Shown in pieces: positions 20,396 through 31,468 of a stretch of DNA of 64,000 nucleotides (within the stretch, counting starts at the first letter, position 1; each line of letters starts with the position of its first letter). The DNA lies in assembly GCA_944472135.2 (NCBI GenBank), contig OX235265.1, forward strand, positions 59,345,112-59,409,111, in the 5' to 3' direction. The DNA is from Trichobilharzia regenti (taxonomy: Eukaryota; Platyhelminthes; Trematoda; Strigeidida; Schistosomatidae). Both the position numbers and the translations under genes were made by a program. The notes beneath the pieces are model-generated. The model saw only the letters and a list, made by a program, of their open reading frames with translations. It searched no databases and was not told where the DNA came from.

Positions 20396-22345
20396 ATGCC
20401 TGGGTCAAAGAAGGGACAGAGTGTCTTGGATGCAAACAGGAAAGTAAGTCATGGTGACTTGTCTGTTAATTGTAACGATGTGTCTGATGTTAAGCATGAC
20501 ATGGTTGATGTTACTGTTTCGCCGTTCAGGGATAATAGGAACATCAAACTCCCTAAATTTGAACCACGGTGTTTTGATGGAAACCCGGCTGATTATTTAC
20601 AATTTGTAAAGGAGTTTGAGATCATGTTGAGTAGTTTTCTATTAAGTGATGAATTGAAGTTAATGTATTTGATGAGATATTGCACTGGAGATGCTGCAAG
20701 AGCTATACAGTGTTGTAAGTTTATGAAGCCAAAAGAGGGCTACGATGAGGCTATGAGCATATTACGTCAAAGGTTTGGAAGACCTTCGATGATTGCAGGG
20801 AAATTATTCGAGGCTGTTAAGGGTAATGGTGGTCAATTACAGGATGACTCCCAGGCACTCACTGAGTTTTTAGATAATTTGCTAATTTACAAGAATGGAA
20901 TGATTTCGATGAATCGCATGAGTGACCTCAACTCGAGTTTTATACTAGAAGTAATAGCAAGACGTCTACCTACTCGACTGCAAAGGAAGTGGGTGAAGAT
21001 AAGCTCCCGTATGGAGGATGAGGGTATCGAGCCAAAGTTTGATGATATCCTGAAACTGGTAAAAGATAGCGTCAATCAATCTATGAGCAAGTTTTCCAGT
21101 CTATTAGATCTCACCCCTAGAATAGAGCAGTCTGAGGGTAAAACGCACTCATTGATGACGAATAAGCCTCAGAGAGGTGGATATCGAGAAGGCTCCATGA
21201 TGTCTAGTAATGCATATAAACTTAGTGAGTGCAACAGGTTTCGTAGTACATCCTCAACAGATAAGTTGCAAGATGCAAGACAAACACGGTTGTGTTTTAC
21301 ACGTTTGCAAGAGGTGCATACAGAAGTGAACTGTGAACCAGTGAGCAAGTTCAGTGATAAGCTAAATGTAAACTCCAGGTCTGACTCCGAATTGTGTGAC
21401 GATAACGGTGCGGTGAAGAAGTCTGTAGTTGCAACTGGTAAGCCATTGTTGAATAGAGTGTCACAGAATAGAGTTACTGCTTCAGAGTGCAGTTCTGACT
21501 CCAAAAGTTTACAAGGTATAACTAGTCAGAGTGAAGATATAAAACCTTTAATGATTTGTGAGGAGGAACCAAAATTGTCTACTTCTGTTATTAAAGAGTT
21601 TGAAAATGATGAACTTGACGGTAAATTGAATATTTGTGATAATGATCATGATAGTGCAGATTTGTCTTTGGTTGATCATGATGAAATGGAGGGAATGCCT
21701 ACTACCGCTAAGTTAAATAAAGGTTCTGTACAACTTGAACGTGAAGTAGAATTAAATGCAGTTGCAGAAGGCATGCATACTTGTCAAACCGTCAGTGTAA
21801 TTGATCAGAGTGAAGCCCACCTATCATCAGATGCTAGTGCTAAACCTGAGCTGATAGTAAAAGACAGCAGTGGTGGTGGTCTTGCAGGTAGACAAATTTC
21901 TGAAAGTCGAGCAACAACAGCTTTTGATCCACTGCTAAGTTCATCAACTGATATCAATCAGTCGTCGTTGGTGCTGTCATCCACAATGAAACAGACACCC
22001 ATCAACTCAAGTATCTTGTGCAATGACTATGGTAGTATCAGTTCGTTTGAAAGGACGAATATCAATGGTCAGTTTAGTGAGGATAAGCCAAGTGTAAACG
22101 AGAGAGTAATTGTTAAATTGACTTGCACGAATAAAGGCATTTCTAGTTTCAAGTTACTATTTGAATGTTATTATCTTTGGTGTAAATTACTCTGTTTCTA
22201 CACTTGGTTGATGAGATATGTCGTGTGTTTGTTGGTCATCTATATTCTACGATACAATGACATGGGCGTGTTGCCGTTCAGATTTGAGGATATAGCTGAT
22301 AGAAGGAAGTTAGCAAATGAACTCTGCGACGATTTTCCAACCTAG
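20396..22345 (+). CDS. Gag-like protein of E1 (DUF1759-type N-terminal domain, hydrophobic C-terminus)
   Basis: 649 codons from an ATG giving MPGSKKGQSVLDANRKVS. Residues ~48-210 resemble the DUF1759 region of BEL/Pao Gag: KLPKFEPRCFDGNPADYLQF, YLMRYCTGDAARAI, AMSILRQRFGRPSMI and a LPTRLQRKW helix. The middle (about 240-570) is polar, acidic and Ser/Thr-rich, with no CCHC knuckle or protease DTG/DSG site seen. Residues ~585-618 form a hydrophobic, possibly membrane-spanning stretch (CYYLWCKLLCFYTWLMRYVV), followed by a charged tail ending CDDFPT. Full-length BEL polyproteins are far longer and carry Pol. This start codon is present only in E1 and E3; E2, E4, E5 and E6 have ATA at this site. 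Confidence 0.85.
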   Translation: MPGSKKGQSVLDANRKVSHGDLSVNCNDVSDVKHDMVDVTVSPFRDNRNIKLPKFEPRCFDGNPADYLQFVKEFEIMLSSFLLSDELKLMYLMRYCTGDAARAIQCCKFMKPKEGYDEAMSILRQRFGRPSMIAGKLFEAVKGNGGQLQDDSQALTEFLDNLLIYKNGMISMNRMSDLNSSFILEVIARRLPTRLQRKWVKISSRMEDEGIEPKFDDILKLVKDSVNQSMSKFSSLLDLTPRIEQSEGKTHSLMTNKPQRGGYREGSMMSSNAYKLSECNRFRSTSSTDKLQDARQTRLCFTRLQEVHTEVNCEPVSKFSDKLNVNSRSDSELCDDNGAVKKSVVATGKPLLNRVSQNRVTASECSSDSKSLQGITSQSEDIKPLMICEEEPKLSTSVIKEFENDELDGKLNICDNDHDSADLSLVDHDEMEGMPTTAKLNKGSVQLEREVELNAVAEGMHTCQTVSVIDQSEAHLSSDASAKPELIVKDSSGGGLAGRQISESRATTAFDPLLSSSTDINQSSLVLSSTMKQTPINSSILCNDYGSISSFERTNINGQFSEDKPSVNERVIVKLTCTNKGISSFKLLFECYYLWCKLLCFYTWLMRYVVCLLVIYILRYNDMGVLPFRFEDIADRRKLANELCDDFPT

Positions 22346-22349
22346 GGCG

Positions 22350-22795
22350 TCAACCTGAGAAGGGTTGTAGGCGTACTGCTGTAAGTCCTACAATTCTTCA
22401 AAGGGTAGCGCATCAATGAGCAGTCCAATGTGCTGGGTGTGTGATTTTGTACATATGTTCATATTGCATATACTGAATTGATATCATCTTTCATCTAGCT
22501 GTTGGTAATTCTGTTTGTGTCCGGACGACTTCCACTTGGATCATCAACCTGAGAAGGAATGTAGGCGTACTGCTGTAAGTCCTACAGTTCTTCAAGGGTA
22601 GTTTGCCGTGCCAGAATCCACAACATTTGATGTGTTGATTGTACATATGTTTGTGTTAAATAATTGTGTGAGTTCCAATTATTGTAATTGTTGGTTAATC
22701 TTGTTTGTGTCCGGACATTCCACAAATTACAATCGTCAACCTGAGAAGGGTTGTAGGCGTACTGGTGTAAGTCCTGCAATTCTTCAAAGGAATTC
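22350..22795 (+). repeat. ~193-bp tandem repeat in E1 tail (2 full units plus a partial)
   Basis: Units start at 22350, 22544 and 22736 with TCAACCTGAGAAGG. A conserved ~55-base core runs to TTCTTCAA, and most also share TGTTTGTGTCCGGAC. E4 has the same array reversed at about 32160-32606. E2, E5 and E6 carry a single core. Confidence 0.9.
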
Positions 22796-23496
22796 CACCA
22801 AGACATGATCGGCGAGGTTGTTTGTACTATTTGTATATACGTGTGGTGTGTCATAGCAATTGGTGTATTTTGGATTCATTGTGTTTACTTGTTGTTTTCG
22901 TGTCTTGTTGTTATTGCGTAATTTTGTTAAAATTTTCGTCGTGATTATTTCTGAAGTTGTTTCGAGTCTTCTACATCCATGAATGAATTGATTGATGTTA
23001 AGGACAGCAGATGGGTCGTATACGCCGGGGAGGCTAGGCTATTGCTGAGAATGAAATGCACACGGAGATAATTGTTAGCTGCGGTCCGACACGCCGGGGA
23101 GAAAGAGTGTAAACGACTGAGGCTCGCATGCGTCACCGCTACTAGAACTGAGGCAGAATGAGTGACAAGCGATTTCAGTGGTAATTGGTAATGAGTAGAT
23201 AAGAGGATGTGCGTAGAGTATCGTGAGGTGCTGCCATGGTCACTTTGCATTCTGCAAGAGTCATTCTAGCAAGTGGCGATTGTGTTGCAAGATGTCAAGA
23301 GGAGGTCTCTGTCTGGAGGCGCAGGTCGTCAGCGATGTGTGAGATTGTGCTGTGGGTATGCTTGTGGTGTGTTGGCTTTTCTGTTTGTTTTCCATTTCAG
23401 CTCTGTCCGTGTGACCCAGGTTCTCGCAATGGCATCCAAGTCAACGTGTATTGGTCGTGAAGGAAAAAAGGGTTGGATCCCTTTTTTGCCGGGGAG

Positions 23497-23854
23497 TGTC
23501 AATGGAGTTGAAGATTGAACGATCAATTCTTGGTTGTTTGCTCAAAATCAACTTCCCCAATTTTCGCGGAGGCATCAATACGACAGTCATCGTCTCATCG
23601 GTCGCTGTTCAGAAAGAAGAGTGAAACATCGTCAGAAGTAATCTTATGATTTATTATTGTAATATTTGTTCACAGACCTTAGTTCACTTATTCTTTTTAT
23701 GTGTTGGTGTAACAATAAAGAAATCTCAAGCGGCAGATCGGTGTTTTGGTTTTTTCGTCCGTTATAACTAAGCGTTTCTGAAATCTTCAAGGAACAGCGT
23801 GGGCCCGAGCGTAGCGAGAGCTGGGCATTAACGGTTTATGAGACGTGATTGACA
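23497..23854 (+). repeat. E1 3' LTR
   Basis: 358 bp, TGTCAATGG...GATTGACA, AATAAA at 23714-23719. GCCGGGGAG directly precedes it, and the TSD GGTAT follows. Confidence 0.92.
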
Positions 23855-23931
23855 GGTATTCCATCTTGTCCAGGTGCTTTTCCAGCTTTCAAAAGCTTGA
23901 TTGCATTCAAGACTTCAGCTCTCGTTGGGGG
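23855..23931 (-). mobile_element. RTE-like family A fragment, part upstream of E1
   Basis: Minus-strand translation reads TRAEVLNAIKLLKAG then KAPGQDGIP, the RT block preceding the insertion point. It breaks off at about 23931. Confidence 0.8.
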
Positions 23932-24509
23932 AGAAATAATAATTATATAATAACACATATCAAAACAACTTGAATATTCAGGAATATACTTGCAAGAGTA
24001 GCGCGTCCAAAATAAAAAAATCTGCAGAAAGAGTTACAGAAATAGTTACAGAACCTAACTGATCAATATGGCTGAGTCGAGAACTCTGGAAATACACACA
24101 AGTGAGATTGAATATTTGGGTCCAGGGGGACAGTTACTCAAAAAGTTTAGAAGGATTATACGCCCTCTAATTGGCCAGCCTTCACTAGAATCGATTCCCA
24201 CATGACCAACTGTCGTGATAAATCCTCATTCTACCCATATACCCGGCCCACCATCTGGCCCAGTGGAGATAATTAATGTAGGATAAACGGAAATTATAAT
24301 TCACACATTAACATACGGCCAAACAGATGAAGAGAAACGTTTGTTACTGAGCTTCGTTCATCCAATTCACACCTAAAAACAGGTAATACGAATTCCTCAT
24401 CATTAGTAATAGAAATGTAGCATAAATTACTAGCAGATAAATCAAGAGGTGAGAAATCATGAAATCATATAGACGAAGCCGAAAAGTCATATGGGCAACT
24501 TGATACGAC
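23932..24509. other. Anonymous segment between E1 host and E2
   Basis: No domain recognised. Because E2 appears to have inserted into E3, some of this could be the displaced 3' part of E3. No LTR end or tandem-repeat core of the family is visible in it. Confidence 0.4.
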
Positions 24510-24867
24510 TGTCAATCACGTCTCATAAACCGTTAATGCCCAGCTCTCGCTACGCTCGGGCCCACGCTGTTCCTTGAAGATTTCAGAAACGCTTAGTAAT
24601 AACGGACGAACAAACCAAAACACCGATCTGCCGCTTGAGATTTCTTCATTGTTACACCAACACATAAAAAGAATAAGTGAACTAAGGTCTGTGAACAAAT
24701 ATTACAATAAGAAATCATAAGATTACTTCTGACGATGTTTTACTCTTCTTTCTGAACAGCGACCGATGAGACGATGACTATCGTATTGATGCCTCCGCGA
24801 AAATTGGGGAAGTTGGTTTTGAGCAAACAACCAAGAATTGATCGTTCAATCTTCAACTCCATTGACA
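24510..24867 (-). repeat. E2 3' LTR
   Basis: 358 bp with TG...CA ends. CTCCCCGG, the complement of the PPT-like GGGGAG, adjoins its inner edge. Confidence 0.9.
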
Positions 24868-25632
24868 CTCCCCGGCAATAAAGGGATCCAACCCTTTTTA
24901 CCTTCACGACCAATACACGTTGACTTGGATGCCATTGCGAGAACCTGGGTCACACGGACAGAGCTGAAATGGAAAACAAACAGAAAAGCCAACACACCAC
25001 AAGCATACCCACAGCACAATCTCACACATCGCTGACGACCTGTGCCTCCAGACAGAGACCTCCTCCTGACATCGTGCAACACAATCTCCACTTGCTAGAA
25101 TGACTCTTGCAGAATGCAAAGTGACCATGGCAGCACCTCACGATACTCTACGCACATCCTCTTATCTACTCATTACCAATTTCCACTGCAATCGCTTGTC
25201 ACTCATTCTGTCTCAGTTCTAGTAGCGGTGACGCATGCGAGCCTCAGTCGTTTACACTCTTTCTCCCCGGCGTGTGGGACCACAGCTAACAATTATCTCC
25301 GTGTGCATTTCATTCTCAGCAATAGTCTAGCCTCCCCGGCGTATACGACCCATCTGCTGTCCTTAACATCAATCAATTCATTCATGGATGTAGAAGACTC
25401 GAAACAACTTCAGAAATAATCACGACGAAAATTTTAACAAAATTACGCAATAACAACAAGACACGAAAACAACAAGTAAACACAATGAATCCAAAATACA
25501 CCAATTGCTATGACACACCACACGTATATACAAATAGTACAAACAACCTCGCCGGTCATGTCTTGGTGGAATTCCTTTGAAGAATTGTAGGACTTACAGC
25601 AGTACGCCTACAACCCTTCTCAGGTTGACGCT

Positions 25633-27551
25633 CTAGGTTGGAAAATCGTCGCAGTGTTCATTTTCTGACTTCCTTCTATCAGCTATATCCTCAAATCTGA
25701 ACGGCAACACGCCCATGTCATTGTATCGTAGAATATAGATGACGAACAAACACACGACATATCTCATCAACCAAGTGTAGAAACAGAGTAATTTACACCA
25801 AAGATAATAACATTCAAATAGTAACTTGAAACTAGAAATGCCTTTATTCGTGCAAGTCAATTTAACAATTACTCTCTCGTTTACACTTGGCTTATCCTCA
25901 CTAAACTGACCAATATCTTTCGTTTTTTCAAATGCACCAATACTATCAAAATCATTGCACAAGATACTTGAGTTCATGGGCGTCCTTTTCATTGTGGATG
26001 ACAACACCAACGACGACTGATTAATACCAGTTAATGAACTTAGCGGTGGATCAGAAGCTGTTGTTGTTCGGCTTTCAGAAATTTGTCTACCTGCAAGACC
26101 ACCACCACTGCTGTCTTTTACTATCAGCTCAGGTTTAGCAATAGCATCTGATGATAGGTGGGCTACATGCTGATCAATCACACTGACGGTCTCGCGAGTA
26201 TGCATGCCTTCTGCAACTGCATTTATTTCCACTTCACGTTCAAGTTGTACAGAACTTTTGTTCAACTCAGCAGTAGTAGGCATTCCCTCATCTCATCATG
26301 ATCAACCAAAGACAAATGTGAAGTATCATGATCATAATCACGAATATTCACTTCACCATCAACTTCATCAATTTCAAACTCTTTAATAACAGAAGTAGAC
26401 AATTTTGGTTCCTCCTCGCAAATCCCCAAAGATTTTATACCTTCACTCTGATTAGTAATACCTCGTAAACTTGTGGAGTCAGAACTGCCCTCTGAGACTG
26501 TAACTCTCTTCTGTGACACTCTATTCAACAATGGCTTACCAGTTGCAACTACAGACTTCTTGACCACACCGTTATCGTCACAGAATTCGGAGTCAGACCT
26601 GGATTTCACATTTAGCTTATCACTGAACTTGCTCACTGGTTCACAGTTCACCTTTGTATGCACCTCTTGCAAACGTGTAAAACACAACCGTGTTTGTCTT
26701 GCATCTTGTAACTTATCTGTTGAGGATGTACTACGAAACCTGTTACACTCACTAGGTCTATATGCATTACTAGACATCATGGAGCCTTCTCGATATCCAC
26801 CTCTCGGAGGCCTATTCGTCATCAATGATTGCGTTTTACCCTCATACTGCTATATTCTAGGGGTGAGATTCAATATACTGGCAAACTTGCTCATCGATTG
26901 ATTGACACTATCTTTTACTAGTTTCAGGATATCATAAAACTTTGGCTCGATACCCTCATCCTCCATACGGGAGCTTATCTTCACCCACTTCCTTTGCAGT
27001 CGAGTAGGTAGGCGTCTTGCTATTACTTCTAGTATAAAACTCGAGTTGAGGTCACTCATGCAATTCATCGAAATCAAGGTATTCTTATAAGTCATAAGAT
27101 TATCTAAAAACTCAGTAAGTGCCTTGGAGTCATCTTGAAGTTGACTGCCGTTACCTTTGACAGCTTCGTATACGTTCCTTACAATCATTGAAGGTCTTCC
27201 AAACCTTTGACGTAATATGCTCATAGCCTCAGCGTATCCCTCATTAGGGGGCACGAGCTTACAGCACTGTATAGCTCTTGCAGCATCTCCAGTGCAATAC
27301 CTCATCAAATACATCAATTTCAATTCATCACTTAATAGAAAACTACTGAGCATGATCTCAAACTCCTTAACAAACTGTAAATAATCAGCCGGGTTTCCAT
27401 CGAAACACCGTGGTTCAAATTTAGGGAGTTTGATGTTCCTATTATCCCTGAACGGCGAAACAGTAACATCAACCGTGTCATGCTTAACATCAGACACATC
27501 GTTACAAGTAACAGACAAGTCACCATGACTTACTTTCATGTTTGCATCCAA
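25633..27551 (-). pseudogene. Gag-like ORF of E2, broken
   Basis: Three pieces correspond to the E1 protein. 27551-26850 carries the DUF1759-type domain and ends at ...LTPRI by an in-frame TAG. 26825-26262 and 26283-25633 cover the middle and C-terminus, separated by a one-base deletion at about 26283. The upstream ATG is ATA. The TAG is shared with E5 and E6, so it predates their spread. Confidence 0.88.
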
Positions 27552-27726
27552 GACACTCTGTCCCTTCTTTGACCCAGGTATTGTTGAACTTGACCCAATT
27601 CCAAAAGAGTTCCAGATATTGCTTGTTCAAAGAGGACTTGGCCGGCCCCAGGAAAGATGAACGGTGACTATCCAAACTGTCACCAACTGTCTGAATCCGC
27701 CAGAATCTCTTTCTATCGTCAGAAAC

Positions 27727-28084
27727 TGTCAATCACGTCTCATAAACCGTTAATGCCCAGCTCTTGCTACGCTCGGGCCCACGCTGTTCTTTGCAGGTTT
27801 CAGAAACGCTTAGTAATAACGGACGCGTAAACCAAAACACCGATCTGCTGCTTGAGATTTCTTCATTGTTACACCAACAGATAAAAAGAATAACTGAACT
27901 AAGTTCTGTGAACAAATATTACAATAATAAATCATAAGATTTCTTCTGACGATGTTTTACTCTTCTTTCTGAACAGCGACCGATGAGACGATGACTGTCG
28001 TATTGATGCCTCCGCGAAAATTGGTGAAGTTGATTTTGAGCAAACAACCAAGAATTGATCGTTCAATCTTCAACTCCATTGACA
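27727..28084 (-). repeat. E2 5' LTR
   Basis: 358 bp, TG...CA, type 1 sequence. Confidence 0.9.
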
Positions 28085-28159
28085 ACGATTTTTGGCAACA
28101 AAATTTGCTTGAAAATACCGTATGACGCTATCGGATTTACTCAAACCTACGTATCTGAT

Positions 28160-29981
28160 CTACCAAGGGTAAAAACAGAGTAATTTACACCAAAGATAAT
28201 AACATTCAAATAGTAACTTGAAACTAGAAATGCCTTTATTCGTGCAAGTCAATTTAACAATTACTCTCTCGTTTACACTTGGCTTATTCTCACTAAACTG
28301 ACCAATATCTTTCGTTTTTTCAAATGCACCAATACTATGAAAATCATTGCACAAGATACTTGAGTTCATGGGCGTCCTTCTCATTGTGGATGACAACACC
28401 AACGACAACTGATTGATACCAGTTAATGAACCTAGCGGTGGATCAGAAGCTGTTGTTGTTCGGCTTTCAGAAATTTGTCTACCTGCAAGACCACCACCAC
28501 TGCTGTCTTTTACTATCAGCTCAGGTTTAGCAATAGCATCTGATGATAGGTGGGCTACATGCTGATCAATCACACTGACGGTCTCGCGAGTATGCATGCC
28601 TTCTGCAACTGCATCTGCATTTATTTCCACTTCACGTTCAAGTTGTACAGAACTTTTGTTCAACTCAGCAGTAGTAGGCATCTCCCTCATCTCATCATGA
28701 TCAACCAAAGACAAATGTGAAGTATCATGATCATAATCACGAATATTCACTTCACCATCATCTATCTGGTCGACTTCATCAATTTCAAACTCTTTAATAA
28801 CAGAAGTAGACAATTTTGGTTCCTCCTCGCAAATCCCCAAAGATTTTATACCTTCACTCTGATTAGTAATACCTCGTAAACTTGTGGAGTCAGAACTGTC
28901 CTCTGAGACTGTAACTCTCTTCTGTGACACTCTATTCAACAATGGCTTACCAGTTGCAACTACAGACTTCTTGACCACACCGTTATCGTCACAGAATTCG
29001 GAGTCAGACCTGGATTTCACATTTAGCTTATCACTGAACTTGCTCACTGGTTCACAGTTCACCTTTGTATGCACCTCTTGCAAACGTGTAAAACACAACC
29101 GTGTTTGTCTTGCATCTTGTAACTTATCTGTTGAGGATGTTCCACGAAGGCTTTTACACTTACTGAGTTTATATGCATTACCAGACACCATAAAGCTTTC
29201 TCGACATCCACTTCTTTGAGACCATTTCGTCATCAACGATTGTGTTTTGCTCTCAGACTGCTCTATTCTAGGGTTGGGATGCGATTTACTGGCAAACGTG
29301 CTCACGGATTTGTTGACGCTGTCCAGAATATCATCGAACTTTGGCTCAATACCTTCATCCTCGATACGAGAGCTATTTTCACTCACTTCTTCTGCAGTCG
29401 AGTAGGCAGGCGACTGGCTTTTACCTCTAGGACGGAACTTGAGTTCAGATCGTTCATGCAATTCATCGAAATCAATGCATTCTTGTAACGCATCAGATTA
29501 TCCAGAAACACATTTAGTGCCTTGGAGTCATCTTGTAATTGACTACCATTACCTTTAACAGCCTCGAGTACGTTCCTTACGATCATCGAAGGTCATCCGA
29601 ATCTTTGACGCAGTATACTCATAGCCTCAGTATTTACTTCGTTAGGGGCATGAATTTACATCATTGTATAGCTCTTGAGGCAACTCCAGTGCAATACTTC
29701 AACAAATACATCAACGTCATTTCATCATTCATTGCAAGCCCACTTAACATGACTTCAAACTCTTTTACAAACTTTGGATAATCAGCTGGGTTTCCGTCGA
29801 AATACGGAAGCTCATGTTTCGTTAAATTTAAACCCTTACTATCCTTAAACGGCGAAACATGAACAACAGACTCATCATGCTGAGCATCATATGTATCATT
29901 ACAATTATCAAGCAACTCAGCGTTACTTACTTTCCTGCTTACTTCCAAGATGCTTCGTCCCTTTTTTGACCCAGGCATCAT
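28160..29981 (-). pseudogene. Gag-like ORF of E3, chimeric and broken
   Basis: 29981-29664 retains a start ATG and an older version of the DUF1759-type domain (HELPYFDGNPADYPKF, YLLKYCTGVASRAI). 29586-29383 holds the next part in another frame. 29461-28160 (433 codons) covers the middle and C-terminus and is almost the same as E4 from about ATSSTDK onward. It stops early at ...LCFYPW, where E1 reads LCFYTWLMRY. The frameshifts lie only in the diverged part. Confidence 0.82.
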
Positions 29982-30085
29982 TGAACTTGACCAAAATTCC
30001 AGTAAAGTTTCAGATAATACTTGTCCAAAGAAGACATGCAGGCACTAGGAAAGACGAACAGAAACGATCGAAAACTATCAGAAAC

Positions 30086-30392
30086 TGTCAATGTTCAGCT
30101 CTTACTACGCTGGACCTCACACTGTCCCTCGAAGACTTTCACAAACACTTTGTATTAACCAACCCGAAAAACCAGGACACATTGGCGACTCGAGAATCCT
30201 TTATTCTTACGCCACTATGCAACCAACAATAAGGCTGTTATACACAAGTTTTCTGATGGTTTTCTCTCTTCCATCGAACAGCGACCAATGAGATGATGAC
30301 TGCTGGATTGATGACTCTCGCGAAAATTATGAAGGAGTTGGGTTTGAGCAAACAACCATGAATTGATCGTTCAATCTTCATCTAAATTAACA
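30086..30392 (-). repeat. E3 5' LTR, diverged
   Basis: About 307 bp, alignable to the other LTRs through GAACGATCAATTCATGG and GCTGTTCGATGG-like blocks, with an internal deletion and many substitutions. Confidence 0.75.
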
Positions 30393-30829
30393 GCTACCTA
30401 ATCTTCTTATTGTATCAACAGGTGTTTCGTCAAGGAGAAGGCCATTGGTTTAAAGAAAATTCATTTAAAATTTTCCTAAAAGTCATGGGCATACATGCTC
30501 ATAGCCACAGGGAAATCCGAAACTCCAGTAAAATAAGAATTTCAGTATCTGAACCGTAACAAGCAATTCGTATTCGGCCAATGTTTTCACCCCGAATAAA
30601 ATCAGTCTCCCAGCGTGTTTTTACTTCGGAAAAAACACTGATTTTACACCACAGTCAGAAATTTAATTCTTAGTTATTAGTCTTATCTTCATCTGGAATA
30701 GTTCGTACACTGATCACATCATCGTATGTTAGGCGTCATTTTAATCGTTATGCAACATATTGAATACTGTTAACTTTGACTTTACTAGAGACAGTCCCAG
30801 TTTGTTTATTTTAATCTAGTACGTTGGCC
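30393..30829. other. Unassigned segment
   Basis: Between the E3 LTR and the RTE 5' region. No coding or repeat signature was recognised. Confidence 0.4.
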
Positions 30830-31108
30830 ATTAACCTCTCCAGACACTAGCTTGCTAGTTTTCTAGCCGGTCACAAGCCCGGATAAAGGGGGAGGGTTGG
30901 GGCGTGGTGCTAGCAACTCCCCCCCCAAAACTTAACCAAACGGCTAGAGAAACTTCAACGAATAAATATATTACAAATTATAAAAACATAAGCAATTGCC
31001 TTAGTTTTCACTGGAATCGGGGAAGTGAAGTGATGCAGGTTGGAGAAAAAATTCGAGTAGCCAGTCAGCCGATGTGCCATCTTTCTATGAAAGCAAAAGC
31101 AAGGATGG
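30830..31108 (+). mobile_element. RTE-like family A, 5' UTR part, split by E4
   Basis: GC-richer leader (GATAAAGGGGGAGGGTTGGG, ACTCCCCCCCC) ending AAAGCAAAAGCAAGGATGG. The coding start of the same element resumes at 35071 as ATGGATACCTGGAATG. E4 sits precisely between them. Confidence 0.75.
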
Positions 31109-31468
31109 GAGTCAGCCACGTCTCGTAAACCGTTAATGCCCAGCTCTTGCTACGCTCGGGCTCACGCTGTCACTTGAAGTTTCTCAGAAACGCTTAGTAA
31201 TAACGGACGAAAAAACCAAAACACCAGTTGTTGACTCGAGAATTCTTTATTGTTGCACCAACATATAAAAAATGTTTCCACTAAGGTCTGTGAACAAATA
31301 TTACAATAATAAATCACAATATTACTTCTGACGGTTTATTGCTGACTTCTTTCTGAACAGCGACCGATGAGACGATGACTGTCGTATTGATGCCTCCGCG
31401 AAAATTGTGGAAGTCGGTTTTGAGCAAACAACCGTGAATTGATCGTTCAATCTTCAAATACATTGACA
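31109..31468 (-). repeat. E4 3' LTR
   Basis: 360 bp, type 2, with a mutated terminal TG. Confidence 0.88.

Larger units (their letters stand above)
19895..23854 (+). mobile_element. BEL/Pao-type LTR element E1, complete, gag-only
   Basis: LTRs at 19895-20251 and 23497-23854, each ending TTGACA, are flanked by the 5-bp TSD GGTAT (19890-19894 and 23855-23859). The internal region holds one 649-codon ORF (20396-22345), a ~193-bp tandem repeat, and a GC-richer tail ending in the PPT-like GCCGGGGAG before the 3' LTR. No protease, RT, RNase H or integrase motif was found in any frame, so mobilisation would need enzymes in trans. The LTRs differ at only a handful of sites, indicating a fairly young insertion. 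No tRNA primer site was confidently assigned. Confidence 0.9.
24510..28084 (-). mobile_element. BEL/Pao-type LTR element E2, gag-only, stop-bearing
   Basis: LTRs at 24510-24867 (3') and 27727-28084 (5'), both type 1 like E1. The neighbouring 5-mers are ACGAC and ACGAT, a TSD with one mismatch. The internal region is shorter than in E1 and E4 because only one tail-repeat core is present (near 25570-25630). The ORF is broken by a TAG and by a frameshift. It appears nested in E3. Confidence 0.88.
28085..30392 (-). mobile_element. BEL-type element E3, old copy with a young-looking patch, 3' end missing
   Basis: The 5' LTR (30086-30392) and the first third of the ORF are clearly diverged from the other copies. 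From about 29140 down to about 28175 the sequence becomes nearly identical to E4, E5 and E6. Below 28175 it diverges again until E2 begins at 28084. No 3' LTR follows, apparently because E2 inserted here and the remainder decayed or was lost. Confidence 0.8.

Noticed and set aside
22945..23250. 101-codon frames in the BEL tail (also near 25114 and 38893)
   Set aside because: They occur in the non-coding tail, are truncated or shifted between copies, and have no domain.
23236..23518. Overlapping small ORFs before the E1 3' LTR, possibly an Env or accessory gene
   Set aside because: The frame is not kept between type 1 and type 2 tails, and no signal peptide or known motif is seen.
26473..26901. 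142-codon antisense frame repeated in E2, E4, E5 and E6
   Set aside because: It is the complement of the gag-like ORF and is conserved only because the sense strand is.
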